Shown here: positions 16,377 to 24,200 of the stretch, piece by piece
Layout of the letters: each line of letters opens with the position of its first letter
Numbering within the stretch: position 1 is the stretch's first letter
Source: Chloroflexota bacterium
Lineage (GTDB): Bacteria > Chloroflexota > Anaerolineae > Anaerolineales > Anaerolineaceae
Assembly (NCBI GenBank): GCA_023434145.1
Contig: JAEYTI010000241.1
Span: forward strand, 1 to 28,429
DNA: 28,429 bases
Reading direction: 5' to 3'
The notes under the pieces: generated by a model
What the model was told of the DNA's origin: nothing
Seen by the model: only the letters and a program-made list of their open reading frames with translations
The model's database searches: none
Position numbers and translations under genes: made by a program

Positions 16377-16418
16377 CGCGGGCCTGGTCTACCGGGCAGC
16401 ACCGATACCAGGCCCGCG
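16377..16418 (+). promoter_or_regulatory. intra-operon hairpin between infB and rbfA
   Basis: CGCGGGCCTGGT (16377-16388) pairs perfectly with ACCAGGCCCGCG (16407-16418) across an 18-nt loop. No U-run follows. It begins 17 bp after the infB stop; it may stabilise or process the mRNA, or partly end transcription. Confidence 0.5.
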
Positions 16419-16456
16419 GGGAAAACGCCAAGGGGGATAGGGATTGGAGGCAAGAA

Positions 16457-16870
16457 ATGCCATCAAAGATTCGAATACAACGTATTAATGACCGCATCCG
16501 CGACGAGCTTGCTTCAATGCTGGTCATGGAAGTGGCTGACCCCCGGTTAAACGGCGTGACCGTTACAGACGTGCGCGTGGACCGCGAACTGGCATACGCC
16601 GATGTGTATGTCTCAGCGGTGGAAGGCCACGAGCGAAGCAAGGAAATTCTGGAAGGTTTGCACTCTGCCGTGGGATTCCTGCGGAGAGCCCTGGCTGACC
16701 GTGTGGATTTGCGTGTTTTCCCCCGGCTTCGCTTCCACTGGGATCCGACGCCCGAACGCGCCGACCATATCGAGCGCATGCTGGCCGAACTGCGCAACGA
16801 AGAAAGTAACACGAGCAGCACCGCAGAAGAACCGCCTGCCGCCGGAGATGAAAACCAGGATGACGAGTAA
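16457..16870 (+). CDS. rbfA: 30S ribosome-binding factor RbfA
   Basis: 137 aa, slightly longer than the usual 115-130 owing to an acidic C-terminal tail. The KH-like core shows IRIQRINDRIRDELASML, then VADPRLNGVTVTDVRVDREL and YADVYVSA, ending with PRLRFHWDPTPERADHIE, all typical. It assists 16S rRNA maturation in cold and late 30S assembly. GGAGG precedes the ATG by about nine bases. Its end overlaps the start of the DHH gene. Confidence 0.95.
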   Translation: MPSKIRIQRINDRIRDELASMLVMEVADPRLNGVTVTDVRVDRELAYADVYVSAVEGHERSKEILEGLHSAVGFLRRALADRVDLRVFPRLRFHWDPTPERADHIERMLAELRNEESNTSSTAEEPPAAGDENQDDE

Positions 16871-17927
16871 CGGAACACCCATCGAAGCAGACCGTACAGC
16901 CGATATCACCACCACAAACGCGCAGATCAGTAGGGTATTTCAGAATGCCAGCCGCGTGCTGATCACTTCACACATCCGCCCGGACGGTGACGCCGTCGGG
17001 TCGCTGCTGGGCCTGGGGCTTGCGCTCCAGCAGGCAGGCAAGACCGTGCGCATGGTGCTGGCAGATGGCGTACCCCACTCGCTGCGCCACCTGGAAGGCA
17101 GCAAGCAGGTCCAGCGCGCCGCTGGTGACATGAGCGGGTTCGACCTGGTGATTGTTGTCGATGCGTCTGACCTCAAACGGGTGGGAGGTGTGCTGAACGA
17201 CCGCACCCCCGACCTGAACATCGATCACCACGTAACCAATCTGCGCTTCGCAGCGGTAAATCTGGTGATCCCGGCGCAGGTAGCCACAGCAGCAATTATC
17301 GCCCGCTACCTGCCGGATTGGGGGTTGGAATACAGCCGCCCGGTTGCCGACGCCCTGCTCACCGGCATTGTCACCGATACGATCGGCTTCCGCACCTCCA
17401 ACATGACGGCGGAGGCGCTGCGCCTCTCGGCGATGTTGATGGATCAAGGCGCAGAACTGCCCGAGCTCTACCAGCGCGCGCTCACCAATAAAACCTTTTC
17501 AGCAGCCCGCTACTGGAGCTACGGTCTCAGCCGGATGCAGAGCGAGCCAGCCGGTATTTCGGAATCTGCCAACGGGAATGAGTCCGGCAGCAGCATGGTA
17601 TGGACTTCGCTCACCCTGGAAGACCGCGTGGGAGCGAGCTACCCTGGCAACGACGATGCGGATCTAGTGAGTTTGCTATCCAGCATCGACGCCGACATTG
17701 CCGTGATTTTCGTCGAGCAGAAGAATGAACACGTGAAGGTAAGTTGGCGTGCCAGACCGGGTTTCGATGTTTCACAAATTGCGTTACAATTTGGTGGAGG
17801 GGGCCATCCGGCAGCAGCCGGCGCGGATATCGCCGGTACGCTGGAGGTTGTTCAGGAACAGGTGCTCGCTGCTACAAGGATGATATTTTCATCCCCTTCC
17901 GCCCAACGCGCGGAGGGCGATTCATAG
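16860..17927 (+). CDS. nrnA: DHH/DHHA1 phosphoesterase, NrnA-like
   Basis: 355 aa from the ATG at 16860, which overlaps rbfA by 11 bp; an ATG at 16848 is an alternative. The DHH motifs are SHIRPDGDAVGS (around 37-48), VVDASD (99-104) and NIDHHVTN (with DHH at 122-124). The DHHA1 end has FGGGGHPAAAGA. This matches NrnA/oligoribonuclease and pAp phosphatase proteins, which commonly sit between rbfA and truB. It would degrade nano-RNAs and possibly pAp using divalent metal, in the cytoplasm. A c-di-nucleotide phosphodiesterase of the same fold is the alternative. Confidence 0.88.
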   Translation: MTSNGTPIEADRTADITTTNAQISRVFQNASRVLITSHIRPDGDAVGSLLGLGLALQQAGKTVRMVLADGVPHSLRHLEGSKQVQRAAGDMSGFDLVIVVDASDLKRVGGVLNDRTPDLNIDHHVTNLRFAAVNLVIPAQVATAAIIARYLPDWGLEYSRPVADALLTGIVTDTIGFRTSNMTAEALRLSAMLMDQGAELPELYQRALTNKTFSAARYWSYGLSRMQSEPAGISESANGNESGSSMVWTSLTLEDRVGASYPGNDDADLVSLLSSIDADIAVIFVEQKNEHVKVSWRARPGFDVSQIALQFGGGGHPAAAGADIAGTLEVVQEQVLAATRMIFSSPSAQRAEGDS

Positions 17928-17962
17928 GTCAGCCAGGTTCCGATGGGGAGAAACACACGAAC

Positions 17963-18874
17963 ATGAATGACAGTCGCTTCGACCTGAAAAATGCAATCTC
18001 AGGGGTGCTGGTAGTTGATAAGCCGGTAGGGCTGACCTCGCACGATGTGGTACAGATCGTTCGCAAGGGGACCAATATTCGCCGTGCCGGTCACACGGGC
18101 ACCCTTGATCCTCGCGCATCAGGTGTGCTGGTGATACTGGTAGGGCCTGCCGTGCGCCTGAGCGAGTACGTTTCCGCTTCTGATAAGCGCTACCAGGCAG
18201 TGATCCGCCTGGGTGCAACGACCGATACCTACGATGCCGATGGGCGAATCCTGTCGACCCAGCCGGTCGATAAGCTCAACGAGAGCCAGTTTGAAGAGGC
18301 ACTCGGATCCTTTGTTGGCGAAATTGAACAAGTGCCCCCACCCTACTCGGCAGTAAAGATTAAAGGGCGTAAGGCATACGAGATGGCGCGCGAAGGCGAG
18401 GATATCGATCTCTCGCCGCGCCGTATCAAAGTCTACAACCTGGAACTGCTGGAATGGGCGCCGCCCGAGGCTGTTATTGACGTGTACTGCTCTTCCGGTA
18501 CCTACGTGCGCTCGCTGGCGCACGACCTGGGCGAGAAGCTGGGCGTTGGCGCGCACCTGATCGGCCTGCGCCGCACCAAGAGCGGGCGCTTCACCTTGCG
18601 CGACGCCGTACCCCTGCGCCGCCTACGCGAAGCCTTTGAAGATGGCAACTGGTACCAATACCTCATTCCGGCAGCCGAAGCGCTTTCGGATTGGCCTGCC
18701 ATCGAGCTACAGCACGAGCAGGTCGACGCGATCCGCCACGGGCATCGTATCCCCGCCGAAGAAGGCGCGGAAGGCATGGTGCGCGGTGTCAGCGAGCAGG
18801 GTGAGCTGGTTGCGCTGTTAGAATACGTCGCTGAGGGCAACGAATGGCAGCCCAAAAAGGTATTTTTCTCTTAG
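17963..18874 (+). CDS. truB: tRNA pseudouridine-55 synthase TruB
   Basis: 303 aa, normal length. GVLVVDKPVGLTSHDVV opens the domain. The catalytic Asp49 is in AGHTGTLDPRASGVL. KRYQAVIRLGATTDTYDADG and PPYSAVKIKGRKAYEMAREG are further TruB blocks, and a PUA-like C-terminus completes it. It makes the universal pseudouridine in the T-loop of tRNA. GGGGAG at 17945-17950 is the likely SD. It is separated by 35 bp from the DHH gene and by only 7 bp from ribF. Confidence 0.96.
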   Translation: MNDSRFDLKNAISGVLVVDKPVGLTSHDVVQIVRKGTNIRRAGHTGTLDPRASGVLVILVGPAVRLSEYVSASDKRYQAVIRLGATTDTYDADGRILSTQPVDKLNESQFEEALGSFVGEIEQVPPPYSAVKIKGRKAYEMAREGEDIDLSPRRIKVYNLELLEWAPPEAVIDVYCSSGTYVRSLAHDLGEKLGVGAHLIGLRRTKSGRFTLRDAVPLRRLREAFEDGNWYQYLIPAAEALSDWPAIELQHEQVDAIRHGHRIPAEEGAEGMVRGVSEQGELVALLEYVAEGNEWQPKKVFFS

Positions 18875-18881
18875 ACCCGAA

Positions 18882-19811
18882 ATGAGACATTTCCTTTCCT
18901 TCGAGGAAGTGGAACTGACGAACACCTGGGCCACAATCGGCACGTTCGACGGCGTGCACCGCGGACATCAGGCGATTCTCGTTCCCCTGGCACAGCAAGC
19001 CCGCGCGGCTGGCGCGACCCCGGTGGTAGTGACGTTCTACCCGCACCCGATGGTCGTTCTACGCGGCGCATCCGGTCCCATGTATCTCACCTCGCCGCAG
19101 GAACGCGCCCGGATGATGGGCGCGCTGGGCATCGAGGCAGTCATCACACTCACCTTCGACCGCGAGCTCGCCGCCCTGAGCGCAGAAGAATTCATGCAGC
19201 GTATGGCTGATCGCATGGGCCTGCGCCAGCTTTGGGTAGGCAGCGATTTTGCCCTGGGACGCAACCGCCAGGGCGATCTTCCGGCCTTGCAGGCCATTGG
19301 TCAGCAGCTCGGCTATCAACTAAAAGTGATCGAGCCGGTGGAACAGGGCAGCGAGCGCATCTCATCCAGCGCGATCCGCCGCCTGGTGCGCGAGGGTGAC
19401 GTTGCGCGCGCCGCGGAAATGCTCGGGCAGCCGTATTTCCTGGAAGGCCCGGTCATTCACGGCGACAAGCGTGGGCGGCAGTTGGGCTTCCCCACAGCCA
19501 ACATCTCCTACTGGAGCGAGAAGATGATCCCCGCCTATGGCGTTTATGCCACCTGGACGGTGGTAGACGGTAAGCGCCTGCCCTCGGTGACCAGCGTGGG
19601 CGTGCGCCCCACCTTTGATCCGCCCGGCGCGCCGCCTCGTGTGGAGGCCTATTTGATGGACTATGACGGTGACCTGTACGACCAGACCGTGCGGGTGGAA
19701 TTCTTACAATATCTGCGCCCCGAGCTGCGCTTCACGTCTGCAGAGGCGCTGATCGAACAGATGGTTTTAGATACCCAACGCGCCCGGGAGGTGCTCGCTC
19801 ATGCCCCCTGA
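18882..19811 (+). CDS. ribF: bifunctional riboflavin kinase/FMN adenylyltransferase RibF
   Basis: 309 aa, the standard bifunctional size. The N-terminal nucleotidyltransferase has GTFDGVHRGH (20-29) and the later ISSSAIRR. The C-terminal riboflavin kinase has GDKRGRQLGFPTANI (194-208) and the GVYAT and PTFDPPGA blocks. It converts riboflavin to FMN and then FAD. No clear SD precedes the ATG; translation probably follows on from truB seven bases upstream. Its last 11 bases overlap the thyX start, tying FAD synthesis to an FAD-dependent enzyme. Confidence 0.96.
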   Translation: MRHFLSFEEVELTNTWATIGTFDGVHRGHQAILVPLAQQARAAGATPVVVTFYPHPMVVLRGASGPMYLTSPQERARMMGALGIEAVITLTFDRELAALSAEEFMQRMADRMGLRQLWVGSDFALGRNRQGDLPALQAIGQQLGYQLKVIEPVEQGSERISSSAIRRLVREGDVARAAEMLGQPYFLEGPVIHGDKRGRQLGFPTANISYWSEKMIPAYGVYATWTVVDGKRLPSVTSVGVRPTFDPPGAPPRVEAYLMDYDGDLYDQTVRVEFLQYLRPELRFTSAEALIEQMVLDTQRAREVLAHAP

Positions 19812-21237
19812 ACGACAAATCTACCTGCTCGACCCGCAATCGCTGGATCCTGAAACCATCGCGGTAGCCTTCGCCAAAACATCACGCTCGCCACAATCGT
19901 TCCGCAAGATTGCCGCCGAGCTGACCGCCGAGAAGAGCGCTGAATTCCACGAGAAATGGGTGGTTGGCTATGGGCATTCCTCGGTGGCGGAACACGCCGT
20001 GCTGCACGTGGCAATGGAAAACGTCTCGCGGCTGGCGGTAGAAACGATCGAGGGCAGCCGGTTGGCCTCGTATACCGAAAAATCTACCCGCTACCAGAAA
20101 TGGTCGCCGGAGGAGTTCTTTATCCCGCCCGAGCTGGAGGAGCACCCCCTGCGCGGGCTGTACGAAGATTCCTGCAAAGCGCTGTTTGAAGCCTACCTCA
20201 CCACGCTGCCCGCCGTGCGCCGCGATATCGAGCGTGACCACCCCCGCCTGCCAGACGAATCCGATAGCGCCTGGGAGCGCCGCATCCGTTCAGAGTACGT
20301 GGACGTATGCCGTTTCCTGCTCCCAGCGGCATCATTGGCAAACCTGGGCATGACCATCAACGCCCGCGCGCTGGAGCACGCCCTGCGCAAGATGCTCTCC
20401 AGCCCGCTGGAAGAAGTGCGCCGCATTGGGGAAGAGATCAAAGCAGTGGCGCTGGAGAGCGTCCCCACGCTGATCAAGTACGTCGAACGTGTGCCCTATC
20501 TGGTGCAGTCTGCCGCCAACCTTGAACAGCAGGCGGCAGCCATCTCCACAGAGCCATCCGATGACTGGTGCAGCCTGGTAGAATGCGACCCCGAAGGCGA
20601 AACGCGCGTACTGGCTGCCGCGCTCTACCGCCACGGGGGCTTTTCCTATGCGCAGGCTATGCGCCACATTCAGCAGCTCGCCCCGCAAGCCCGAGCAGAC
20701 CTGGCCCGCACCCTGCTGGGTAGCATGAACAGGCACGATATCCCCCTGCGCGAGACCGAACACGCCACCTACACTTTCGACGTGCTGATCGATCAGGGCG
20801 GTTATTTTGAGCTAAAGCGCCACCGCATGATGACTCAAACCGTGCAGCCCCTCACCACCCGCCTGGGGTATGCCGTCCCGCGCCGTATGGTCACCGCGGG
20901 GATGGAATCGGCATACCACAGTGTCATGCAGCAGGCTGCCCGCGCCTACGAAGCGCTGGCAGCAGTGAGCCCGCACGTCGCCGCATATGTGGTGCCCAAC
21001 GGCTACAACCGCCGCGTGCTGCTGGGCATGAATTTGCGCTCCGCCGATCACTTCATTTCGCTGCGCGCCGCGCCGAATGCGCACTTCTCCATGCGGCGGC
21101 TGGCCCTGCGCGTTAATGAGCAGATCCGCGCGGCGTCCCCGCTGCTGGGCGCCTATATCCGCGTGCCACAGGGCGAAACGTGGCAGGGTGTTGAGCAGGC
21201 GCATTTTGCTGCCGTGGATGTCCATCCAGGGGTATAA
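19801..21237 (+). CDS. thyX: double-length ThyX-like thymidylate synthase
   Basis: 478 aa, about twice a normal ThyX (about 220-250). It reads as two tandem ThyX folds. In the first, GHSSVAEHA and GSRLASYTEKSTRY (85-98) match the ThyX motif RHRxxSxNExSxRY at its second part but have GSR in place of RHR. In the second, ETEHATYTF and KRHRMMTQTVQPLTTR keep RHR (340-342) but lack NExS. Each half also has its own NxR...(H/A)xxLR-like C-terminal block. ThyX converts dUMP to dTMP with FAD and methylene-tetrahydrofolate. Since its active site is built from several subunits, complementary halves may rebuild one. It overlaps ribF by 11 bp and is last in the operon. Confidence 0.85.
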   Translation: MPPERQIYLLDPQSLDPETIAVAFAKTSRSPQSFRKIAAELTAEKSAEFHEKWVVGYGHSSVAEHAVLHVAMENVSRLAVETIEGSRLASYTEKSTRYQKWSPEEFFIPPELEEHPLRGLYEDSCKALFEAYLTTLPAVRRDIERDHPRLPDESDSAWERRIRSEYVDVCRFLLPAASLANLGMTINARALEHALRKMLSSPLEEVRRIGEEIKAVALESVPTLIKYVERVPYLVQSAANLEQQAAAISTEPSDDWCSLVECDPEGETRVLAAALYRHGGFSYAQAMRHIQQLAPQARADLARTLLGSMNRHDIPLRETEHATYTFDVLIDQGGYFELKRHRMMTQTVQPLTTRLGYAVPRRMVTAGMESAYHSVMQQAARAYEALAAVSPHVAAYVVPNGYNRRVLLGMNLRSADHFISLRAAPNAHFSMRRLALRVNEQIRAASPLLGAYIRVPQGETWQGVEQAHFAAVDVHPGV

Positions 21238-21238
21238 T
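21233..21238 (+). promoter_or_regulatory. possible -10 box at the end of thyX
   Basis: TATAAT at 21233-21238 overlaps the thyX stop codon. A -35 box is not clear (TGCCGT at 21210-21215). It could start transcription of the membrane-protein gene at 21415, with a leader of about 170 nt in which I see no other strong signal. Confidence 0.3.
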
Positions 21239-21414
21239 CGCTCTGTGCTTTTTTTCACAACGTAAGAATTTCCACAGGCTGTTCTCTTCAGAACGGTCTC
21301 GAGTCTTGCTATTCGCATGCAGCCATGCTGCTATCCATTGAACCTTTTTCTTCCCTTGCTCGTATATATTGGTAGAGGCTCACACCCTCCAATTCTGGAA
21401 TTCTGAGATCACCA

Positions 21415-21957
21415 ATGAACATCAAGCGCAGTTTGTATATCTACGTTACTTTAGCCATCGTAGCGATCTTCCAAAACCTGGTTCACGAGGGCGCGCATTA
21501 TTTTCTCGCCCGGTTGATGGGCGTGGCTGTACAAGAGTTTCGCTTTATGACCAACGGCTTCCTTACCAGTCAGGTAATCTATGCTGACCCGGTTGCAACC
21601 CGCACCGGCGCGCACTGGCTGCTGATCGGGCTGGGGCCAACTGTCATCACCGTGTTGATCGGTTACACCGTCTACCTGCTGCGCAAGCACCTGCTGACGT
21701 CCTCCCCACCGGCCAATCTTGCCATCTGGTACCTGGGCGCGCTGTTTATGACCATCGATCCGGTGTACGTCGGCTTCTTATCGTGGTTCATGCAGGGCAG
21801 CGATGTAAACGCAATGTCGGTGGTAGGCCTGCCCGTTTGGCCCGTGCGGATCGTTGGTATGGCGCTGGCGGCGCTTGGCACCTGGCTGGTGATCCGCTGG
21901 CGCACCGAAGCGCGCCAGAACGTAGAGCGCTACTCGCTCACTCCAGCAGTTTCATAA
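21415..21957 (+). CDS. small HEGAH-motif membrane protein, M50-like
   Basis: 180 aa with about four hydrophobic segments (roughly 8-22, 62-82, 100-122 and 138-160). The first carries NLVHEGAHYFLARLMG, an HExxH zinc site in a membrane helix like that of M50 site-2 proteases. A later LFMTIDPVY could supply an acidic ligand where M50 has NxxPxxxLD. The protein lacks the PDZ domain and the length of standard M50 enzymes. The ATG at 21415 has no SD. It is followed by the CPBP protease 60 bp downstream, so two membrane proteases may be coexpressed. Family assignment is tentative. Confidence 0.6.
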   Translation: MNIKRSLYIYVTLAIVAIFQNLVHEGAHYFLARLMGVAVQEFRFMTNGFLTSQVIYADPVATRTGAHWLLIGLGPTVITVLIGYTVYLLRKHLLTSSPPANLAIWYLGALFMTIDPVYVGFLSWFMQGSDVNAMSVVGLPVWPVRIVGMALAALGTWLVIRWRTEARQNVERYSLTPAVS

Positions 21958-22017
21958 ACCTGCCTGTCCCGTACAAATCGGGGCCCGCCCTGTCAAATTC
22001 TCATTAGGGGTGCATCA

Positions 22018-23085
22018 ATGCCAAATCCATTCTGGAACCACACCGAACGCCGTCTCCGCGCGGGCTGGCGCATGCTGCTGCAAATCGTACTGTTCGCCAT
22101 TGCCACCCAGCTTACCGGCCTGATTGTGCTGCTGGCAGCCTGGGCGGTTGGCTCTGCTGCCGGGCAGATCCCCGGCGGCCTCGCCCCACAGGCTCTGTAC
22201 AATGCGATTGTCAACTACATTTTCAGCAGCCCTGGCTTGCGCACTGCCGCGATCCTAAGTGAGATCGCGGGCGTACTGCTGGCATTGTGGCTGGCAGGCA
22301 GGCTGCTGGACCGCCGTCGCTTTGCCGACTTCGGCTTCCACTTCAACCGCCGCTGGTGGATCGACCTGGCCTTTGGTGCGTTCCTCGGCGCTATTCTGAT
22401 GGTATTCATCTTTGTGGTAGAGCTTGCCGCGGGCTGGATCACAGTGGTGGATACGTTCTACGTGCTGCCGCAAATCGGTTTTTCCTTCTGGATCGTCGCG
22501 CTAGTCGGCTTTATCAATTTCATCTCGGTTTCCATACGAGAAGAGGTTCTTTCGCGCGGCTATCACCTGCGCAACATAGCCGAGGGCTTGAACCTGCCAA
22601 GGCTCTCGCCCCGCACGGCGCTGATCATTGGCTACGTCATCTCCTCTACGATTTTCGGCCTGCTGCACATGTTCAACCCTAATGCAACCCTTACCAGCAC
22701 CCTAAACATCATTATCGCCGGATTCATGCTGGGGATGGGTTATGTGCTCACTGGTGAGCTGTCCATCCCCATCGGCTTGCACCTTACCTGGAACTTCTTT
22801 CAGGGTTACGTATTTGGCTTCCCGGTCAGCGGCGGTACCAGCCGGGCGGCAGTGTTCGCCATCGAGCAGGGCGGCCCGGAAATCTGGACGGGAGGCGCAT
22901 TTGGTCCCGAGGCGGGCATCATCGGCCTAATCGCCATGATCCTCGGGTGCTGGCTCACTGTACTGTGGGTGCGCCGGACGTGGGGCAAGGCCGAACTGCA
23001 GGACCGGCTTGCCATTTACAGCGGTCAGGATGCGCCAGCCATTTCTGAACCCTTGCATCCGGGCGCTGTGATTGAAAACACCTAA
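22018..23085 (+). CDS. CPBP-family intramembrane protease (CAAX/Abi type)
   Basis: 355 aa with about eight hydrophobic helices. The CPBP motifs are in order: SIREEVLSRGYHLR (E175, E176 and R180), FGLLHMF (F213 and H217) and HLTWN (H255 and N259). These glutamate-dependent membrane proteases include Rce1-like and immunity proteins; the substrate here is unknown. The ATG at 22018 has AGGGG seven to eleven bases upstream. Its stop codon overlaps that of the convergent glycosyltransferase, so no terminator separates them. Confidence 0.9.
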   Translation: MPNPFWNHTERRLRAGWRMLLQIVLFAIATQLTGLIVLLAAWAVGSAAGQIPGGLAPQALYNAIVNYIFSSPGLRTAAILSEIAGVLLALWLAGRLLDRRRFADFGFHFNRRWWIDLAFGAFLGAILMVFIFVVELAAGWITVVDTFYVLPQIGFSFWIVALVGFINFISVSIREEVLSRGYHLRNIAEGLNLPRLSPRTALIIGYVISSTIFGLLHMFNPNATLTSTLNIIIAGFMLGMGYVLTGELSIPIGLHLTWNFFQGYVFGFPVSGGTSRAAVFAIEQGGPEIWTGGAFGPEAGIIGLIAMILGCWLTVLWVRRTWGKAELQDRLAIYSGQDAPAISEPLHPGAVIENT

Positions 23086-24200
23086 ATCATCACCTGGGCC
23101 AGCTTTTTTGCCACTGCTGCCCAGGTAAAGCGTTCTTCTACAACCCGACGCGCCTGCCGTCCCGCTTCCCAGCAGGCGTTGGGCGCGTCAATGTATTCAG
23201 CCACTGCCTGCGCCAGTGAGGCTGCGTCTTCCGGTTCTGCCAATCGCCCGGTCACTCCATCCTCGATGATCTCTTCCATCGACTGCCCGCGCACACCCAC
23301 GCACGGCAGCCCGTACGCCATGGCCTCCAGCAGCACATCCCCCCACGTCTCCAGGCGTGAGGGCAGCACGAACAGGTCAGCTTGGCGGAACAGCCCGGCG
23401 ATCACGGAACGGTCCCATGTCGGCGGGATTACCGTCACACCATCCAATGGCAGGCCCGTAGGGATTGGCCCGGCGGTGACCATTTTCAGGCGCAGGTTGG
23501 GGCGGCTGGTATGCAGTTTCACGAAGGCTTCCAGCAGCAAATCCCCACCCTTGCGCGCAAACTCCTTGCCGATGAACAGGATTGTACAGGTCTCTCTGCC
23601 CGAGCGATCCGGTACGTCTGGCAGTGGGGAAAAGTTCACCCCACCACCCACCATCGTGACTTTGTCCGGCGCAATTCCGTAATCCTCGATCACCGAACGG
23701 CGCACCAAATCGCTGCGCGTGCAAATGTGGCGGGCGTGCGCAAACGCGCCCCGCTCCAGTGCCAGCCAGCGGCGGCGCTGATCAGCCGTAAACGGCGAGC
23801 GCCCGGCATCCCGCCGCTCCGCCGAGAGTGCCGCGGTGTAATCGGTGTAAATCACATTTGAGATGGCGCCACCCGGTACAGCGGCATCGAACATCACCCC
23901 CAACTGCAAGCAAAAATCAGCCTTGCCTTCCCACCGCTTCAAAAAATCCCGCACCTGCCGCGAGCGCAGGTCAAAGGCGGGCAAATTCTTGTAAAAGCGC
24001 TCTTTCCAGCGGGCACGGTTGGGGTGAAACGCCTGCGCCAGGTTGAGATAGCGCCGCGCCCCGCGTAGGGTAGCGTCGTGTACTGCCAGTAGATCTACCT
24101 CCTGCGCCAGCCGGTCGAACAGATCGCCGTATTTCACCCGCGCGAAGGCTTCTCGCTGAATGTCGCCGATCAGAGCGCCAACGACTCTTGGTTTCGCCAT
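23082..24200 (-). CDS. glycosyltransferase family 4-like protein
   Basis: 372 aa, GT-B fold. The donor-binding half shows ILFIGKEFARKGGDLLLEAF and ETWGDVLLEAMAYGLPCVG, the E-x7-E-type signature of GT4 with the acidic residues in place. The acceptor half ends around GIAPDKVTMVGGGVNFSPLP. It would transfer a sugar from a nucleotide-sugar to an unknown acceptor in the cytoplasm or at the inner membrane face. The start at 24200 gives a TGATG overlap with the stop of the upstream gene, indicating translational coupling; a longer frame to 24281 would overlap that gene more. No other glycan genes are nearby. Confidence 0.88.
   Translation of the reverse strand: MAKPRVVGALIGDIQREAFARVKYGDLFDRLAQEVDLLAVHDATLRGARRYLNLAQAFHPNRARWKERFYKNLPAFDLRSRQVRDFLKRWEGKADFCLQLGVMFDAAVPGGAISNVIYTDYTAALSAERRDAGRSPFTADQRRRWLALERGAFAHARHICTRSDLVRRSVIEDYGIAPDKVTMVGGGVNFSPLPDVPDRSGRETCTILFIGKEFARKGGDLLLEAFVKLHTSRPNLRLKMVTAGPIPTGLPLDGVTVIPPTWDRSVIAGLFRQADLFVLPSRLETWGDVLLEAMAYGLPCVGVRGQSMEEIIEDGVTGRLAEPEDAASLAQAVAEYIDAPNACWEAGRQARRVVEERFTWAAVAKKLAQVMI

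Noticed and set aside
16602..16859. Longer N-terminus for the DHH protein
   Set aside because: It would overlap nearly all of rbfA and encodes a Cys/Trp/Arg-rich stretch unlike the family; starts at 16848 or 16860 fit the domain boundary.
21245..21265. GTG start six bases after TATAAT, as in a leaderless gene
   Set aside because: The frame closes after six codons, so it is not a gene.
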